The notes under the pieces: generated by a model
Seen by the model: the letters and a program-made list of their open reading frames with translations, nothing else
Database searches by the model: none
What the model was told of the DNA's origin: nothing
Program-made: the position numbers and the translations under genes
Shown here: positions 51,401 to 58,027 of the stretch, piece after piece
Numbering within the stretch: the first letter of the stretch is position 1
Layout of the letters: the number at the start of each line of letters is the position of its first letter
Source of the DNA: Ridgeia piscesae
Lineage: Eukaryota > Annelida > Polychaeta > Sabellida > Siboglinidae
Direction: 5' to 3'
Length of the DNA: 64,000 nucleotides
NCBI GenBank assembly: GCA_025642075.2
Contig: JAODUO010000054.1
Span: 175,001 to 239,000, forward strand

Positions 51401-52586
51401 CAATTGAATTCATTTTATATATTTTCATGTTTCGGATGTCGAGATATGCAATTCATGTTTGGCTGCCATCTTAAAATTATCTCTCACAATGTCTTCGTTG
51501 TCACACATACATGATACTCTTATCATGTCTCTGTTGTCATGTTTCCAGAAATGTCCTGTTTGCTGGCGGCCTATGATGACAAGCGTAAGTTGACAAAGGA
51601 TTGCTATGACAAGCTGAAGGACCGTGTCACACTGTGGGAATATGCAGTCAAGGTGAGAAATGCTTGTGTCATCATAAGTTCTTTCATATATTTAACTGAA
51701 TTCTATCATATAATACAACCTCTGTTACAAAAACCTGTTTGTTGTATGTGTATGAAGAATTACTATTGGGTTTGTATTATAAATTTATATAATATTTATT
51801 TAATTTATTTAATTATTGTATGTTGACAACGATCTTGTTTGTTTTTGATTAGATTTAGCAGGCACACTGGGATGTTTCATATATAATTTTTTCTAATTTC
51901 ATTTTGGTGTGGGGTGTCCCAGTTTTAAACGTTCATTAGCTATGTCAGTTTTGCATGTAAGGGGCTAACATTTTGTGTGCAATCTAGCAGGCCCATTTGG
52001 GTGGTTCATAAATGTTGATATTTGTGAGGATTCCGATTCCAAAACAGTTTTGATTCATGCAACTGCTTTTTTTCTGACACACCAGGACATTTTTTGTTGT
52101 TCGGAAACAAATATGCTGAACATATACAACAATTTGGGTTTAATAAGGCTGAAACGATGTGTACAATTTGAATGTTGCACCAAAACTATGAAATAGTAAA
52201 CAGTCCAAGTTGCTGTCGGAAACAGCATTATAACGCGTAACTTTGAAATGTCCAGATTCCCTATCCAATTTGGTAACTTCTGTTCATACTGTACATTACC
52301 ACCCTTTGCATGAGAAGATGATGTTGGGAAACGGAATAAACACGTCTGGTGTTAAATAAGTGCTAATTGCGTGGGCAATTTGTCGAGTGCCTCATTACAC
52401 CGATGTTTGTGTCTATAGGTGAGCCCGCCTGGGAGCATGCGAGAGCTGGGCGACCAAATATACAATTCGCCATCGAGGAACTATTTCATCACTGTCATCT
52501 TCCTCTTCATTGGCTGCATGTTCATCGGGGGACTGTTTTGTGGCCGCGTCACGAAGCGTGTCGGTGCTATGCAGAAGAACAAGTAA
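18052..52586 (+). CDS. GLG1: GLG1 (Golgi apparatus protein 1 / cysteine-rich FGF receptor / ESL-1), complete, 25 exons
   Basis: A type I membrane sialoglycoprotein of the Golgi. Vertebrate GLG1 binds FGFs and E-selectin and handles TGF-beta precursors. The 25 exons join without a phase conflict to about 1132 residues; human is about 1180. Visible: signal peptide MAVLRRVMLLCIFLAAVFS; a first Cys-rich repeat with PACIADVKALC and AVLECLQ; then successive roughly 60-residue GLG1 repeats, each with a C...C...C...CL pattern (KTVQCLSNH, LACRDDREHFC-like, IQYFVSRDFK); a membrane helix at about 1099-1119 (YFITVIFLFIGCMFIGGLFCG); and a 13-residue basic tail, RVTKRVGAMQKNK, very like the human RITKRV tail used for Golgi retention. 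NxT sites occur in exons 3, 12 and 15. The gene spans 34.5 kb. Its introns carry arrays that copy its own splice junctions, and intron 22 holds an antisense transposon. Confidence 0.97.
19540..19815 (-). mobile_element. CTTTATG-ended MITE-like element, reverse copy
   Basis: Read on the minus strand it repeats the order of blocks in the 22392-22688 copy: CTTTATG terminus, GCCAGTCACAC-like block, GGTCATCAGAC-type block, the repeated CCGTCCA blocks and the GGGTCTCCAT end. No coding capacity. Confidence 0.6.
20424..21360 (+). repeat. Dispersed repeat family B, copy 1
   Basis: It starts AAAGGGGAGCTAAAGCACTG, contains TTTGGTTTGACTTGCTCCTA, and ends near ACACATTTCATAATTACAAA. The same landmarks, in the same order, occur in copies at 28024, 32955 and 35990. 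No open frame is conserved, so it looks non-autonomous. Boundaries are approximate. Confidence 0.55.
21368..21446. repeat. (AT)n microsatellite
   Basis: About 80 bases of TA dinucleotides next to the end of repeat family B copy 1. Confidence 0.95.
22392..22688 (+). mobile_element. CTTTATG-ended MITE-like element, fullest copy
   Basis: About 295 bp with imperfect terminal inverted repeats: left AAGGCTTTATGCAGGA; right end, on the opposite strand, ATAGCTTTATGTAGAGA. Internal landmarks are TTTTGGAAGACC and three CCGTCCA units near the right end. No coding capacity. At least four other partial or inverted copies lie in this window. The target duplication was not resolved. Confidence 0.65.
23419..23451 (+). 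CDS. GLG1: GLG1 exon 2 (33-nt microexon)
   Basis: Eleven codons, GYKSITSKCQH, between GTTGCAG and GTAAGTAT. It supplies the Cys that aligns with the human ISSDCNH segment between exon 1 (ECLQ) and exon 3 (LLWNYK equivalent). Phase 0 on both sides. Without it the first GLG1 repeat would lack one cysteine. Confidence 0.85.
23850..23936 (+). CDS. GLG1: GLG1 exon 3
   Basis: 29 codons, LVWQYKQNLTKDMRFDEAAS and on to EVCKASLEQ, phase 0/0. It contains an N-glycosylation sequon, NLT. The residue pattern matches human LLWNYKLNLT. Confidence 0.93.
24649..24867 (+). CDS. GLG1: GLG1 exon 4
   Basis: 73 codons from LSECKQLPQG through RISCLIEHKDN and FSDYRLIYRFVDQC to TEDDA, with the canonical donor GTAAGT. 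It is a full Cys-rich GLG1 repeat; FSDYRLI is highly conserved in the family. Confidence 0.95.
25346..25588 (+). CDS. GLG1: GLG1 exon 5
   Basis: 81 codons, PHSQGKTVQCLSNH through LYYACRDDREHFC to FEREMSLE, phase 0/0. The ACRDDRE-FC motif is diagnostic of GLG1. Confidence 0.96.
26278..26464 (+). CDS. GLG1: GLG1 exon 6
   Basis: 62 codons plus one base, CREQLVRRQKLMQEDYKV through LMCLEGVIRE, then a split Gly codon. Matches human CREALTTRQKLIAQDYKV. Confidence 0.95.
26660..27130 (+). repeat. Degenerate copies of the exon 7 acceptor region (intron 6)
   Basis: About five diverged units, clearest at 26990-27130, repeat GTGTGATTATGTTGACACTT plus TCAGG and a decayed version of the first exon bases (GGCAAATATGTCGTACC against exon GCCAGGAAGTCGCACC). 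The last unit is the real acceptor of exon 7. Unit length varies around 50 bases. Confidence 0.7.
27131..27363 (+). CDS. GLG1: GLG1 exon 7
   Basis: It starts by completing the Gly codon after ACTTTCAG, then encodes QEVAPECVAELNEMRRSLME to ISPECKRK. Cys spacing fits a GLG1 repeat. The intron just upstream holds degraded copies of this acceptor and of the first exon bases. Confidence 0.95.
27694..27815 (+). CDS. GLG1: GLG1 exon 8
   Basis: 40 codons plus two bases, VEAILVETDVAENYYIDPLL through ACQHIAPGDG, donor GTTAGT. It matches the human IRSGDP region. Confidence 0.94.
28024..28395 (+). repeat. Dispersed repeat family B, copy 2
   Basis: It starts AAAGGGGAGCTGAAACACTC, with TTTGGTTTGACTAGCTCCTA and then AGTCCTTTGAACCGAAGGTC and CGCCCATATCTTAGAAACCG. 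It lies in GLG1 intron 8. Confidence 0.55.
28744..28845 (+). CDS. GLG1: GLG1 exon 9
   Basis: It completes an Arg codon, then encodes ILACLMEKVDTDKMTDDCED to EIQYFVSRDF plus two bases of Lys; donor GTACGT. Its last 13 bases and the following intron start form the first unit of a 53-bp tandem array. Confidence 0.95.
28833..29900 (+). repeat. 53-bp array founded on the exon 9 donor site
   Basis: The first unit is the end of exon 9 plus the start of intron 9: CCAGGGACTTCAA|GTACGTC followed by about 33 intron bases. Starts at 28833, 28886 and 28939 fix the period at 53. About 15 near-identical units are followed by decaying ones to about 29900. Every good unit keeps CTCCAG, GGACTTCAA and GTACGT, that is, an acceptor-like AG, nine exon bases and a consensus donor. 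Confidence 0.95.
30163..30328 (+). CDS. GLG1: GLG1 exon 10
   Basis: One base completes Lys, then 55 codons: LDTRLYKSCHREAVDHCHAN to MIFSCLYHLMKN and DKVKQ. Aligns with human WKLDPVLYRKC...AVFSCLYRHAY. Confidence 0.95.
30329..31156 (+). other. GLG1 intron 10
   Basis: Noncoding. The middle (about 30475-30840) has weak resemblance to repeat family B (CACTATGCACAAGAAATG, CTGCACCTCCAAAA, TGTTTCTGCCTGGG). No exon was recognised. Confidence 0.5.
31157..31297 (+). CDS. GLG1: GLG1 exon 11
   Basis: 47 codons, LSRGCAFQVRRIMHQRAISV to CTDAASEQGK, phase 0/0. The RIMHQRA/RILHQRA block is conserved in human. Confidence 0.95.
31371..32288 (+). repeat. 65-67-bp array founded on the exon 12 acceptor
   Basis: About 14 units of intron tail (GGTCTGTTGTACACAG) followed by GAGATGGAGTGTCTAGGATC and on. 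The second part is a near copy of the first 35 bases of exon 12 (GAGATGGAGTGTCTACAAG...CATCTGG-TG). The final unit is exon 12 itself. Starts at 31439 and 31504 give the 65-bp period; some units carry an extra TG. Confidence 0.95.
32289..32438 (+). CDS. GLG1: GLG1 exon 12
   Basis: 50 codons, EMECLQEHLDDLAPDCQAAV to KRFCE, phase 0/0, with an NFT sequon. Human has ELECLQDHLDDLVVEC. Its acceptor and first 35 bases are the founder of the 65-bp array upstream. Confidence 0.96.
32680..32796 (+). CDS. GLG1: GLG1 exon 13
   Basis: 39 codons, DILEKDEAEPGEMMDCLIKH through NQKCAAGVMHHQL. Human has GDLMECLIQNKHQKDMNEKC. Confidence 0.95.
32955..33760 (+). repeat. Dispersed repeat family B, copy 3
   Basis: It runs from AGTCCTTTGGGCCGAAGCTG to GAAGGACTTCAAGGCCTCTT in GLG1 intron 13. 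Shared landmarks are CTGCCAGGAACCACAGC, AAGCTGTATCTTCAAAAC and ACCAGAGAAAATGCCAGTTA. This copy supplies the empty site for the insertion seen in copy 4. Confidence 0.65.
33928..34016 (+). CDS. GLG1: GLG1 exon 14
   Basis: 29 codons plus two bases, TSMKRINFSYKFKEACKHDV to CSKSRK. The FSYKFK-AC motif is conserved. Confidence 0.95.
34310..34376 (+). other. Possible alternative terminal exon in GLG1 intron 14
   Basis: After CTTCCTAG the sequence reads in frame with exon 14 as EVDMMFDFKNKSAMGVKWKG plus L and then TAA at 34374. Used instead of exon 15 it would end GLG1 at about residue 750 with no membrane helix. Human has KKKVDVVI at this junction, a weak likeness that may be chance. Speculative. 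Confidence 0.2.
34463..34577 (+). CDS. GLG1: GLG1 exon 15
   Basis: It completes Lys, then 38 codons: SEVVQCLSEAVRNDTLLEVD to QLRVELLER. An NDT sequon is shared with human VRNDTL. Confidence 0.95.
34650..35345 (+). repeat. Degenerate GTGTGATTCAGACCT minisatellite (GLG1 intron 15)
   Basis: About 25-28 diverged units of 22-30 bases built on TGTGTGATTCAGACCTTCTG. It is not obviously derived from a flanking splice site, although each unit has a GATTCAG|AC acceptor-like end. Confidence 0.85.
35454..35546 (+). CDS. GLG1: GLG1 exon 16
   Basis: 31 codons, SEDIELDPELKEACTTDAMK to THGNAA, phase 0/0. Human has TEDIRLEPDLYEACKSDIKNFC. Confidence 0.95.
35811..35882 (+). CDS. GLG1: GLG1 exon 17
   Basis: 24 codons, VIQCMKKHRTLLSPECHQMI to FKRE, phase 0/0. 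A small exon whose Cys pair continues the repeat begun in exon 16. Confidence 0.93.
35990..38420 (+). repeat. Dispersed repeat family B, copy 4, interrupted
   Basis: It runs from TAGTCCTTTGTGCCGAAGGT through CTGCCAGGAACCATGGC and AAGCTGTATCTTA, is broken by the TTAA-flanked element at 36992-38126, and resumes at AAACTATCAATTTTC through CTAACCAGAGGAAATGC to GGACTTCAGGGCCTC. It occupies most of GLG1 intron 17. Confidence 0.7.
36992..38126. mobile_element. piggyBac-like non-autonomous element (TTAA target)
   Basis: A 1135-bp element flanked by TTAA at 36988-36991 and 38127-38130. The ends are inverted: left CCCATTTTATCCTGAA; right end, on the opposite strand, CCCATTTTATCCGGAA. A CCC start with a TTAA duplication is the signature of piggyBac-type transposons. 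The right end carries a second tandem copy of its last ~37 bases. There is no transposase open frame, so it is a non-autonomous derivative. Comparison with family B copy 3 shows the empty site exactly. Confidence 0.85.
38930..38995 (+). CDS. GLG1: GLG1 exon 18
   Basis: 22 codons, RQQALDSGTDYLLMKACKKM plus VK, phase 0/0. Human has ELDYTLMRVCKQMIKRFC; the FC equivalent follows in exon 19. Confidence 0.92.
39080..40202 (+). repeat. 62-bp array ending at the exon 19 acceptor
   Basis: About 18 units of ACGTCAGTTGTAATTAGCAG, a GTGATTGACAGGAGAG part and TGACCCGTGTTGACAG. The first units are diverged, the rest almost identical. The last unit's GTGTTGACAG is the acceptor of exon 19 (ACTTACTGC), and each unit repeats that AG followed by AC-T. 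Little exon sequence is included. Confidence 0.95.
40203..40326 (+). CDS. GLG1: GLG1 exon 19
   Basis: 41 codons plus one base, TYCMDEEPRNLFSCLRKHRN to MRTRAL. Its acceptor (GTGTTGACAG) is the last unit of the 62-bp array upstream. Confidence 0.94.
40580..40719 (+). CDS. GLG1: GLG1 exon 20
   Basis: It completes Asp, then 46 codons: YRLNPQLRKSCKADISKFCH to CLKLVFTKK. YRLNP-LRK-CKADI-KFCH is nearly identical to human. Confidence 0.97.
40720..41340 (+). other. GLG1 intron 20, unique part
   Basis: Noncoding sequence before the 58-bp array. It contains two related GGGGTTGATGGGGTGTAGAT-type stretches near 40930-41110, a diverged duplication of about 150 bases. Nothing else was recognised. Confidence 0.5.
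41345..42099 (+). repeat. 58-bp array founded on the exon 21 acceptor
   Basis: About 13 units of CGTCTCTCTCATGGCTAAAG, AACACATCCACATGCTGACA and GTTGTGTTTGTATTGCAG. The first 44 bases mimic the start of exon 21 (CGTCTCTCCCATGACTGTGA...ACGCTGACAATTG), and the last 14 are the intron end with the AG. Each unit therefore carries a decoy acceptor plus a decayed exon start. Most copies have an in-frame TAA six codons in. Confidence 0.95.
42100..42201 (+). CDS. GLG1: GLG1 exon 21
   Basis: 34 codons, RLSHDCEDHVRTLTIEAMKD to ARKCTSE, donor GTTTGC (weak). Human has RLSSDCEDQIRIIIQESALDY. Its first 44 bases are copied in the 58-bp array upstream. Confidence 0.95.
42202..42779 (+). other. GLG1 intron 21
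   Basis: 578 bases of AT-rich intron with no repeat, mobile element or extra exon recognised. Confidence 0.7.
42780..42890 (+). CDS. GLG1: GLG1 exon 22
   Basis: 37 codons, INKYCLNEVASGHGAVIECL to NNKMCMM. The end is set by aligning CMM|EVV with human CKK|EVL, which forces a weak donor, GTCTGT. No better donor lies near. A 39-bp array begins just inside the intron. Confidence 0.88.
42891..45250 (+). repeat. 39-bp array next to the exon 22 donor, about 60 copies
   Basis: Units of GTCTCTGTCTTGAGTTGTCT plus CTCATCTCATCAAGTCACA. The first bases of the intron (GTCTGTACACGACTTCTCTG, then CATCACCCAGTCACA) look like a diverged first unit, so the array probably grew from the donor-side intron edge. 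Because 39 is divisible by 3 there are open frames of up to 315 codons; these are Ser/Leu/Cys-rich repeats and not a gene. Confidence 0.95.
45251..46321. other. GLG1 intron 22, sequence before the transposon
   Basis: About 1 kb of AT-rich intron with a few decayed 39-bp units at its start. No gene or element was recognised before the transposon end at 46322. Confidence 0.6.
46472..46856. repeat. Tandem pair of subterminal repeats in the transposon
   Basis: Two copies of about 190 bases, each containing GGTTGAAATGTT-AGACTGAG, GAGAACATGTCTACTGAAA, TTAGTTACCATGAACGGATT and GAAATTTTGCA. They lie about 150 bases inside the left end and may be transposase-binding subterminal DNA. Confidence 0.8.
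46934..46945 (-). terminator. Poly(A) signal of the transposon gene
   Basis: On the minus strand this reads CAAATAAATGTG, about 85 bases after the stop codon of the transposon gene, with its AATAAA hexamer at a fitting place before the element's left end. Confidence 0.6.
47029..49352 (-). CDS. Transposon-borne protein, about 316 aa, 4 exons, function unknown
   Basis: Exons in gene order: 49352-49090, 48572-48479, 48159-48005, 47467-47029; phases fit and each has GT-AG ends. Residues 1-88 form an acidic N-terminus (Asp/Glu/Ser-rich, SDESESDECNGRSSDEDDLF). A Cys motif CTCKYNKGHSC then precedes a helical MLVFLGKLSTFMNLSDTVLG and the phrase QLCRETFKFMH. That C-x-C...C plus CR-TF-F-H arrangement resembles the N-terminal half of large uncharacterised transposon proteins of cnidarians, molluscs and fish, which then continue into an integrase-like core. 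Here the core is absent and a C-terminal part follows: GLSHDRQQYLHTHIRPFVKE, then DVLCPRP, then a Pro/Arg/Gly-rich nuclear-type tail. It is probably an internally deleted or accessory protein. The exon 3 acceptor is the least certain junction. Confidence 0.65.
49972..50164 (+). repeat. 38-bp array founded on the exon 23 acceptor
   Basis: About five units of GAGATTGTGTGTGATCTCAC plus TCAGTATTTTGTTTGCAG. The first 20 bases copy the start of exon 23 (GAGGTTGTGCGAGTGATCTC) and the rest is the intron end with its AG. The last unit provides the true acceptor. Confidence 0.93.
50165..50285 (+). CDS. GLG1: GLG1 exon 23
   Basis: 40 codons plus one base, EVVRVISEERADIHVDIILH to DVPRGEGR. Human has ESKADIFVDPVLHTAC. 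The acceptor TTTGCAG is the last of about five copies in a 38-bp array. Confidence 0.95.
50395..50956 (+). repeat. 47-bp minisatellite (GLG1 intron 23)
   Basis: About 12 units of GTGATTGGCAGGAGCAGAAG plus GTAGCAAGAGATGGCTCACC and TAGAT. Starts at 50443 and 50490 fix the period at 47. It begins about 110 bases after the donor of exon 23 and does not copy it, but each unit holds an AAG|GTAGCA donor-like site. Confidence 0.95.
50957..52418 (+). other. Rest of GLG1 introns 23 and 24
   Basis: Noncoding sequence on both sides of exon 24 (50957-51548 and 51653-52418). A (TAT)n run of about 20 bases lies near 51318. No other repeat or exon was recognised. Confidence 0.65.
51549..51652 (+). CDS. GLG1: GLG1 exon 24
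   Basis: It completes Gln, then 34 codons: MSCLLAAYDDKRKLTKDCYD to LWEYAVK. Human has RQMSCLMEALEDKR...MWSYAAK. Confidence 0.96.
52419..52586 (+). CDS. GLG1: GLG1 exon 25 (membrane helix and cytoplasmic tail)
   Basis: 55 codons and TAA. VSPPGSMRELGDQIYNSPSR leads into the membrane segment and GRVTKRVGAMQKNK. The juxtamembrane SPS-NY and the CGR-TKRV tail are shared with human GLG1, which fixes the C-terminus. Confidence 0.97.
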   Translation: MSPPGSMRELGDQIYNSPSRNYFITVIFLFIGCMFIGGLFCGRVTKRVGAMQKNK

Positions 52587-55500
52587 TTACTTTGTGATTT
52601 CAGATGGACTAATGGTCGAATTGTGGGGGAGATTTGATGCTTTGGTGTTGGTGTGTCAAAAACGTATGTTAACAAAACAACAGCGGTGGTAGTAAGTGTG
52701 TCTTACGTACCCATGTGAACATGTTTTGTTTAGTATCCGGTGCTGTAAAATGATATGGTTGGTAACAGCACTTTGTTGAGCTAACCAGATGTACCACCTG
52801 ACAGTGGGATTGGATGGGTGAAATGAGTGTGGGACAAATGAGAATAACAGGTGCTTCTGTGGCGCCCCTGACAACTGACCTACTGCTTACAATAATCAGG
52901 GTTGGGTGTAAGTGTAACATTTATATCCTTCCATGTTCTTTGTATGCATGCAAGTATGGCCACGTTAAATGTAAGGGGAACTGTAAACAGCGCAATTGTA
53001 GTTTGATCCAAACACAAAACGCTACATGCGTATTTTAAAGGTGGACACACTATATAGAAAATTTGGTTCTTTACTTGATTTAAAAAAAATACAATGTACA
53101 TGTAATACCTGTACTCACATCGATGTATGGCCACCATACTGGAACTAGGGTCATGTGACTTTGTTCATGGTCTTGTGACAATGAAATGCAGACAACATAC
53201 CGGGTAGATGTCATGTCTGATCACTCGGGTGACTTAAGTCGTTCCCATTTGTGGAGCTAGGCATTCCACTTTTTGATATTGTCTAAGTACTAAGTAAAGT
53301 GCGTAGATGGCCTATTTTAAAGGCATTCAGTGGTGTCTAATCACAGTTGATATGTAGATGTCACCTAATCCTAACAATGCAGATGCTGTATTTCTACTTA
53401 AAAAAGCTATAATAATTTATTATGTTCGTGTTCCATTAATGTCATAATCAGCTGGGTGATAACCCAAATCCCATATTACTCTCCTACCGTATTCATCTAG
53501 CTTGTGGGTGGAGTCAATGAGAGATAATCCTCACCAGATTAGAACAATCAGATGTATTCAAAGAAGATGTTTGTTGCTTTTCAATTGTCATATACTGATG
53601 TAACATACTCATTTTGTGTGTCTAATGACCCACTTGACCATCCCCGTGTAGTTAGTGTCTGTTGTTAACGATAATTTGTAAATTTTACCATAATGTTGGT
53701 AGCCGTTAAGTCACGTAAAACAAAACCTGCGATTGTGGATGGTTGTATTTAGGGTAATATTTCGTGGGACCATAGGTTCATTTGGTTTAAAAGGGTTACT
53801 AACGGTAACCATTAAGGCTTATGTGGAGTAATTATTTATAAGTTGTGTGTTATAAATGGAATGCCAAATGCTGGGGAGGCCAGCCGATGGGTGTAGAACT
53901 ATCAAAATAGGGAATTATGAACAGTGTTATTTCGTGTGGGAATGTTGCTGGGGTGAGTGACACGGAATGGGAATGGTTTGTGGTGTAAACAATGATCTGC
54001 TTGTAGACATAAGTCAGTTTTGTGTTGCCACATTGTGAGGCTGTGGTAATGTGTATATTTCCAATACGTTTGCCGATATTTTGTCACTGAATCTGTGTGT
54101 GTATAATGCACACGGATATACCAGTTACGTGTATCGGATGGCCAAAATGTATGTCTAACATATGTTGGAAGAGCGATGTGATTATCCAGGTGGTGGTGGT
54201 GGTGGTCACATGATGTCAACGTACCACTGTATGTTGCAGTCAAGTAGATGTGAGTGTCCTGTTTGTGTCCTGTGCAATTCCTAAGTATTTGTATATGTTG
54301 TAGTTGGGTAGATGTGATCGTCCTGTTAGTATCCCATGCAATTCCTAAGTATTTGTATATGTTGTAGTCGGGTAGGCATGGTTGTCAATTTGTCAGTGTC
54401 ACACAGTCAGTTAAGGGTAATAGAAATAATTCCTAGATAATCCCCCACCCCCCAGTTACGATGCTGAGTTATTGGAGGATTACGCAGGGCTACGATTTCA
54501 GAATGGAGCTGTTTTAAGTCAAGGCAGTCGATCCTGGTTATTGAAATTATTTTAACTGATAAGAACAGTTACAACATATTTGTTACCATGTGAACATTTA
54601 AACAGCAATTATTTTGTCTTATTTCTGGAACTGATTTAGCTGGGAAAGATCTCCAGAGTTGGGGAAGATGCAACACATACACCAATCTGTCTCCCCCCAA
54701 CCTGGGTCAGCCAATTACATTTCTCCATGGAGAAGACATACTGACACACCAGTGGTTTTTATAAGTGTTTTTCTTAATTGTTCAACACGAATCCAAGAGA
54801 GTGCCTGTGAATCGTTTATGTAGAATGTATTTTTGTTGTGTGACGTGGTTTAAATATGACAGGTCTACAAAAAAGGAGGTGGCGGTAATATCCAAGAATA
54901 CAGGTACATGACAATGGGGCAAATGTTTAATGGAATAAACACAGCCACCTGTTAGCAGTAGTAACAGATGTCAGCAGTTCATTCATGATTTTACTGTGAT
55001 TCCCTCCTACCTACCTCCCCCCCCCTCACCACTCGTTCTTGTGGCCGCCCGCTGACTGCATAGTGATTTGTACAGTCATGTTGTTTATAATTAATTATTT
55101 TTGCTACCGTTCTGCGAGTGAAAGATTTCTGTTTGTTGTTGCATCTGTCGCTATGAAATTCTGTTGGCTAACAGGTGTAAGATAACAGTTTCCTGTGTCT
55201 GGTTGACTCTTTAGATGCACTTGAGATTAAAGTTGTATTAATAAAAACATATTTTCATCATTGTTATCACTGTTTAGTTTGATCTTGCCCACACAAATGG
55301 CATATTGTGAACCCAATATGCCCAGCATGCACTGGGGCAGCATTAAATGAGAAACGTGTCTGAAGTTGGTCACAAAGATCTGGTTGCATCTGATAAGTTT
55401 GGTGTTTTATCAATTCCTGTCAAACTATCTTGCAAACACCTGTGTAACTCTGAAAGTTTGAGGTAGTAATGAAATGGGTTTTTGGCAATAATTGCAGCGA

Positions 55501-56048
55501 GTTATTTCAGAAGGTCCCACACAGTGAAGTGTACAGCTCCCAGACCCAAGTGATGAATGTGGATTCTCTTGTCTGGCCGGGGTTGTTACCCTGGTAGCTC
55601 CTTTCAATTCATTCAAATTTCGGAATTTTTCAAACGCAACTCAAATAATTATTCTATTCCAAATCCAATTCCATATAATAACAACATTTAACCATGTGTG
55701 ATCAATTAGCATACAGCATGTCATATTTGAGTAATTATATAATATGCACACATTTCTTGTGTTCCATTTCTTTTCATTCAAATGCTTGAGTTGATTACAC
55801 AGCAGGTTGAAAATTATTGCGGTTTCTCAAAAATATCAGATGCTCGATTCCTTTTCATTCACTTCCAATTTCCGCTCCAATTCCGTTTTATAACATTGAA
55901 CTATCTAACTTTGCCGTGTCAACACCCCCTGCACAAGATTATATCTTTGTTTCTTCAATTTACAAAGACTACTGAGGGCATTGCTACCCAAATCTGTTTA
56001 TAAGACCTGTGGACCATTTCAAAAAGATAATAAGTACACTGTACATGA

Positions 56049-56111
56049 AAAACTCACTAAACAGAATCGATTAATAAATAATTTATTAATCGATTCTGTT
56101 TAGTGAGTTTT
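56049..56111. repeat. Perfect 30-bp inverted repeat with a 3-base loop
   Basis: The left arm at 56049-56078 begins AAAACTCACTAAACAGAATC. The right arm at 56082-56111 is its exact complement. The loop is TAA. It is far longer than chance allows and lies between the converging ends of GLG1 and ZFTRAF1. Confidence 0.95.
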
Positions 56112-56849
56112 AAAATTATTTATGCTTTTTACAAATACAAAAAGTCCATACTGCGGCACCAGGTACACTATTTTTGTGACACTGGCAAGTGTTCTGTGGT
56201 GTGTCTTGGTGTTTTTCTGTGTACATACGATTATTAATTTTATCTTTACCATAATCTATTGATAATCTTTTTCAAAGCATCGTATCCGTGCCTCTTATTT
56301 ATCTGGAAAAATACTGAATTTTTTTAATGTTTTTAAAAAACTGCACCACTTATTTTGTGGTGCACATTAAAAATATTGTCACGTAATTGGAATATGCAAA
56401 GTATCTTGTAATACAATTTCACTTCCAGATTACAGCCTGCGTGCGTTCAGTCTGCATTCATAAAAAAGATTTCGCATATCCCTAATAATATAATCGGGGG
56501 TGTCTACAAAACAAAATATACTTTATTAATGAATTTAATATTACAATACATGTGCTGCATGATAACAGAGTAAAACGTAAACACCGATTATGTAAGTGCT
56601 ACAATAAAGAAACTAGTGTTTGTATAAGATTTCATGTTTATTAAAAGAGGCATCAGTACAGGCGACATGATTAAAATGTTCATAGCAAGTGTCAGAATGT
56701 GTCACGGTCACTAAGCACACGTCTGACCACTCCCGTATTCCACCTGTACTCTCCCAGGCAACCTCAACACCCCAACCATATCCTTCTAGTTTTTGTGTAA
56801 ATAATTGCAAAACTGTACATAATAGTTAATATCCCGATAAACCGCAAGA

Positions 56850-57240
56850 TGAGGGCTATTTAGCAGACCTCAAATGAGGACCATAGTTTAACAGACCATC
56901 AAATGAAGACAACTTAATGAACCACCAAATTATAATCATGAGGACCTCAAATGCTGACCATTTATTGTTGCATCAAATGATGACAATTTGATGAACCAGA
57001 AGATGCCCATTTGATCATTCGATGGCCCACCAAATTATAATCATGTCATAGACCACCAAAACATGACATTTGTAGAGCCATGAAATAAGACTGACCAAAA
57101 ATTAGGACATGTTAGACACACAAATTGAGGACCATCTGTCAGATCAACAAAATATATTACAAATAATTCATAAGATGTGGGGAACTCACCAAATGGAAGA
57201 CCATGTGCCCGGTCAACCAACGTGTTGTCTGCTAAACGGG
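56850..57240. repeat. Degenerate GACCACCAAATnATnA repeat
   Basis: Loose tandem phrases such as GACCATCAAATGAAGACAA, AACCACCAAATTATAATCAT and GACCACCAAAACATGACATT. Units are about 25-45 bases and strongly diverged. Confidence 0.6.
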
Positions 57241-57959
57241 GACCATTTAGTGATGTGAGTGGGCATTTGTTGTTTTGGTCTGATGTTTAAATAATATCTG
57301 GAAACATACGCTACATCTATACTGGCCACCACTACTCAACCCACATGTGCAAACAACTCGGGCCACATAAATACAACTGAAACTGTATAGACCATGACTG
57401 ATACATAAGCTGGCAGAATTAATTTCATATTTACATGATCCACAGCGTAATTACGCCTCTGCACAACATTCAGTAAAATCAATGTATTAAAATCACTCCA
57501 TGGCCTGATTACAGAAAAGGCAAGTCTGGATCAACAGACTAAGGCAGGACACAGAATTTAGTACAGTGTACTGTCAAAATCTACATTTGACCTTAACGAA
57601 CTTGTCATTCGGGATGGCTAAATAAGGCAATTCATTATTTTCACCTGAAATTCCGATTCGCTGGCACTGATCTTACAGTGAAATTAAGACTGAGACAATG
57701 ATCACAAGCATACATTTGCAATCTTTGTAATACTACAAAAATCAGACCTGATTTTTTCTACACAAAGACAGTCCTTTGTAAAGACTGCGTTACGGCTGAG
57801 CCAAAGACAATAAGAAAGAAAGCGTAACACATACAGCCGAAAAGAAGGAATACTGGCGGTCACCTGTACTGCTATGCAAAATACAGGCTTTGGCACATTC
57901 ATCTGTTCACATTTGCACGTCGCACGCACATATGCAGGCATAAACACATGCATCCACAC

Positions 57960-57965
57960 ACATAC

Positions 57966-58005
<40 letters not shown>

Positions 58006-58027
58006 ACACACACACACACACACACAC
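57960..58027. repeat. (CA)n microsatellite
   Basis: Nearly pure CA dinucleotide run with two slips. Confidence 0.97.
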
